Positions 4,747 through 5,528 of a DNA stretch of 5,528 nucleotides are shown in pieces (position 1 is the stretch's first letter; each line of letters begins with the position of its first letter). Below the pieces are notes generated by a model. The model was not told where the DNA came from and did no database searches. It saw only the letters and a program-made list of their open reading frames with translations. A program made the position numbers and the translations under genes. Origin of the DNA: Eubacterium sp. (GTDB lineage Bacteria > Bacillota > Clostridia > Lachnospirales > Lachnospiraceae); assembly GCA_003520145.1 (NCBI GenBank), contig DOVJ01000129.1:1-5528 (forward strand). Direction: 5' to 3'.

Positions 4747-5528
4747 ATGGAAGAAGAAAAATCAATGGAATATGAATACTGCCCGCGCTGCGAGGCCAAT
4801 CTGACCTTGCAGGCGGGGTACGATAATAAGCTTCCTTACTGGCTTTGCAGGGGATGTGGCGAGATGCTCATAAACCCTGAGGTCTATTCTGAGGATGATG
4901 TCGTGTGGCTGTGTGATGGATGTGGCGAGATGCTGAATATCCAGGAGGGCTTTGCCACGCATGACAAAACATTTGTCTGTAAGAGGTGCGGTTTTCTCAA
5001 TGTGATCGACGATGCTGAAGTCTATGATTCTGACGCGGAGTACAGATCTGTTATGAGTGACCGTTATAAGGGGCTTAAGGACGAAGATATTCTCGAACTT
5101 TCTTCGTATTCTGATGAAGAGTCCATCAATGATCACGTGTGTATAGTCAGGGACCGCGAGAACGGTAAGTTATATGTGAAGAAGTTCCTTCAGCTGTATG
5201 ATAAGAGCATATATGAGCATCTCATGGCTAATCCTGTAGCTTTCATGCCTAAGATTGTCAGTGTGTATGAGAGTGATAACTGTCTTATTATCATAGAGCA
5301 GTATATCGAGGGTAGGACGCTTGCGAATATCCTTGATGAGAGGACTCTTAGTGAGGAAGAAGCGCTTCATATAACTTATTCGGTGGTTAAGATTCTTGAT
5401 GAGATCCATAAGAAGAGTCGTCCGATTGTCCACAGGGATATCAAGCCGGCTAACGTGATTGTAACACCTCAGGATGATGTATACCTTCTTGATATGAATG
5501 TTGCCAAATGGTATGGCAACGGGAAGTC
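4747..5528 (+). CDS. Zinc-ribbon Ser/Thr protein kinase, N-terminal part (3' truncated)
   Basis: The frame is open from ATG 4747 to the window end, giving 260 complete codons. The start is supported by AGGTGG six bases upstream. Two tandem Cys4 zinc ribbons come first: C12/C15 with C34/C37, and C56/C59 with C78/C81. After an acidic linker, a Hanks-type kinase fold begins near residue 115. Likely key residues are K145 in LYVKKF (ATP-binding Lys), E157 (helix C Glu), a hinge with EQYIEGRTL, catalytic loop HRDIKPANV (H229, D231, K233, N236) and D249 in LLDMNVAK. The last is the DFG position with Met and Asn, a variation I have seen in bacterial kinases as DFN. No clear Gly-rich loop is present. 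Catalytic residues are kept, so activity is plausible. The ribbons place the N-terminus in the cytoplasm. Any C-terminal membrane or sensor part is outside the window. G+C is higher here (29 of 60 at 4921-4980) than in the two AT-rich membrane-protein genes. Confidence 0.92.
   Translation, partial: MEEEKSMEYEYCPRCEANLTLQAGYDNKLPYWLCRGCGEMLINPEVYSEDDVVWLCDGCGEMLNIQEGFATHDKTFVCKRCGFLNVIDDAEVYDSDAEYRSVMSDRYKGLKDEDILELSSYSDEESINDHVCIVRDRENGKLYVKKFLQLYDKSIYEHLMANPVAFMPKIVSVYESDNCLIIIEQYIEGRTLANILDERTLSEEEALHITYSVVKILDEIHKKSRPIVHRDIKPANVIVTPQDDVYLLDMNVAKWYGNGK
4852..4934 (+). repeat. Exact 17-bp direct repeat within the tandem zinc ribbons
   Basis: GGATGTGGCGAGATGCT occurs at 4852-4868 and again at 4918-4934, 66 bases (22 codons) apart and in the same frame. 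Including flanks (4840-4868 and 4906-4934), 24 of 29 bases agree. The copies encode WLCRGCGEML and WLCDGCGEML, so the inner CxxC knuckles of the two ribbons are near copies. This suggests internal duplication or gene conversion. Confidence 0.85.

Noticed and set aside
4762..5433. Two - strand open frames (4762-5136 and 5170-5433)
   Set aside because: They lie opposite the kinase gene, whose + strand frame has zinc-ribbon and kinase motifs from 4747 to the window end.

Overview
The window looks like a stretch of a low-to-moderate-GC Clostridia chromosome, most likely Lachnospiraceae-like. This rests on strong AGGAGG ribosome binding sites, one GTG start, an FtsX-type ABC permease ending in a typical Lys-rich tail, a lipobox lipoprotein with PASTA-type repeats, and a Hanks-type kinase. 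The genus is inference only. All six recognisable genes lie on the + strand and nothing convincing is coded on the - strand.

Positions 1-1850 hold ordinary transport genes. The first is the C-terminal end of an FtsX/MacB-like ABC transporter permease, cut by the window start. The second, 47 bases downstream, is a complete ZIP-family metal transporter of the GufA/BbZIP type with the full set of metal-site residues. A strong intrinsic terminator closes this unit.

Positions 1850-4681 hold a probable three-gene operon. It is read from an extended -10 promoter (TGTTATAAT) placed directly behind the terminator, with a small perfect palindrome at the expected transcription start. The genes are a 144-residue protein with two membrane segments (unrecognised), a 268-residue protein (charged coiled coil, Cys4 zinc ribbon, second charged helix, four membrane segments), and a 485-residue lipoprotein. 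The lipoprotein carries four PASTA-like repeats, a Thr-rich linker and a C-terminal domain resembling DUF4839. The second and third genes overlap as ATGA, so they are probably translationally coupled.

Positions 4682-5528 hold a second extended -10 promoter (TGCTATAAT) and the start of a gene that runs off the window. It encodes two tandem Cys4 zinc ribbons followed by a Hanks-type Ser/Thr protein kinase domain, visible through the HRDIKPAN catalytic loop and a DMN in place of DFG. It has no stop inside the window.

The most interesting reading is that the last four genes form an envelope-signalling module. PASTA repeats are usually fused to the outside of a membrane kinase (PrkC/PknB). Here the repeats sit on a separate lipoprotein, the kinase is a separate protein with zinc ribbons, and a zinc-ribbon membrane protein lies between them as a possible bridge. 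This arrangement is visible in the sequence; the functional link is inference.
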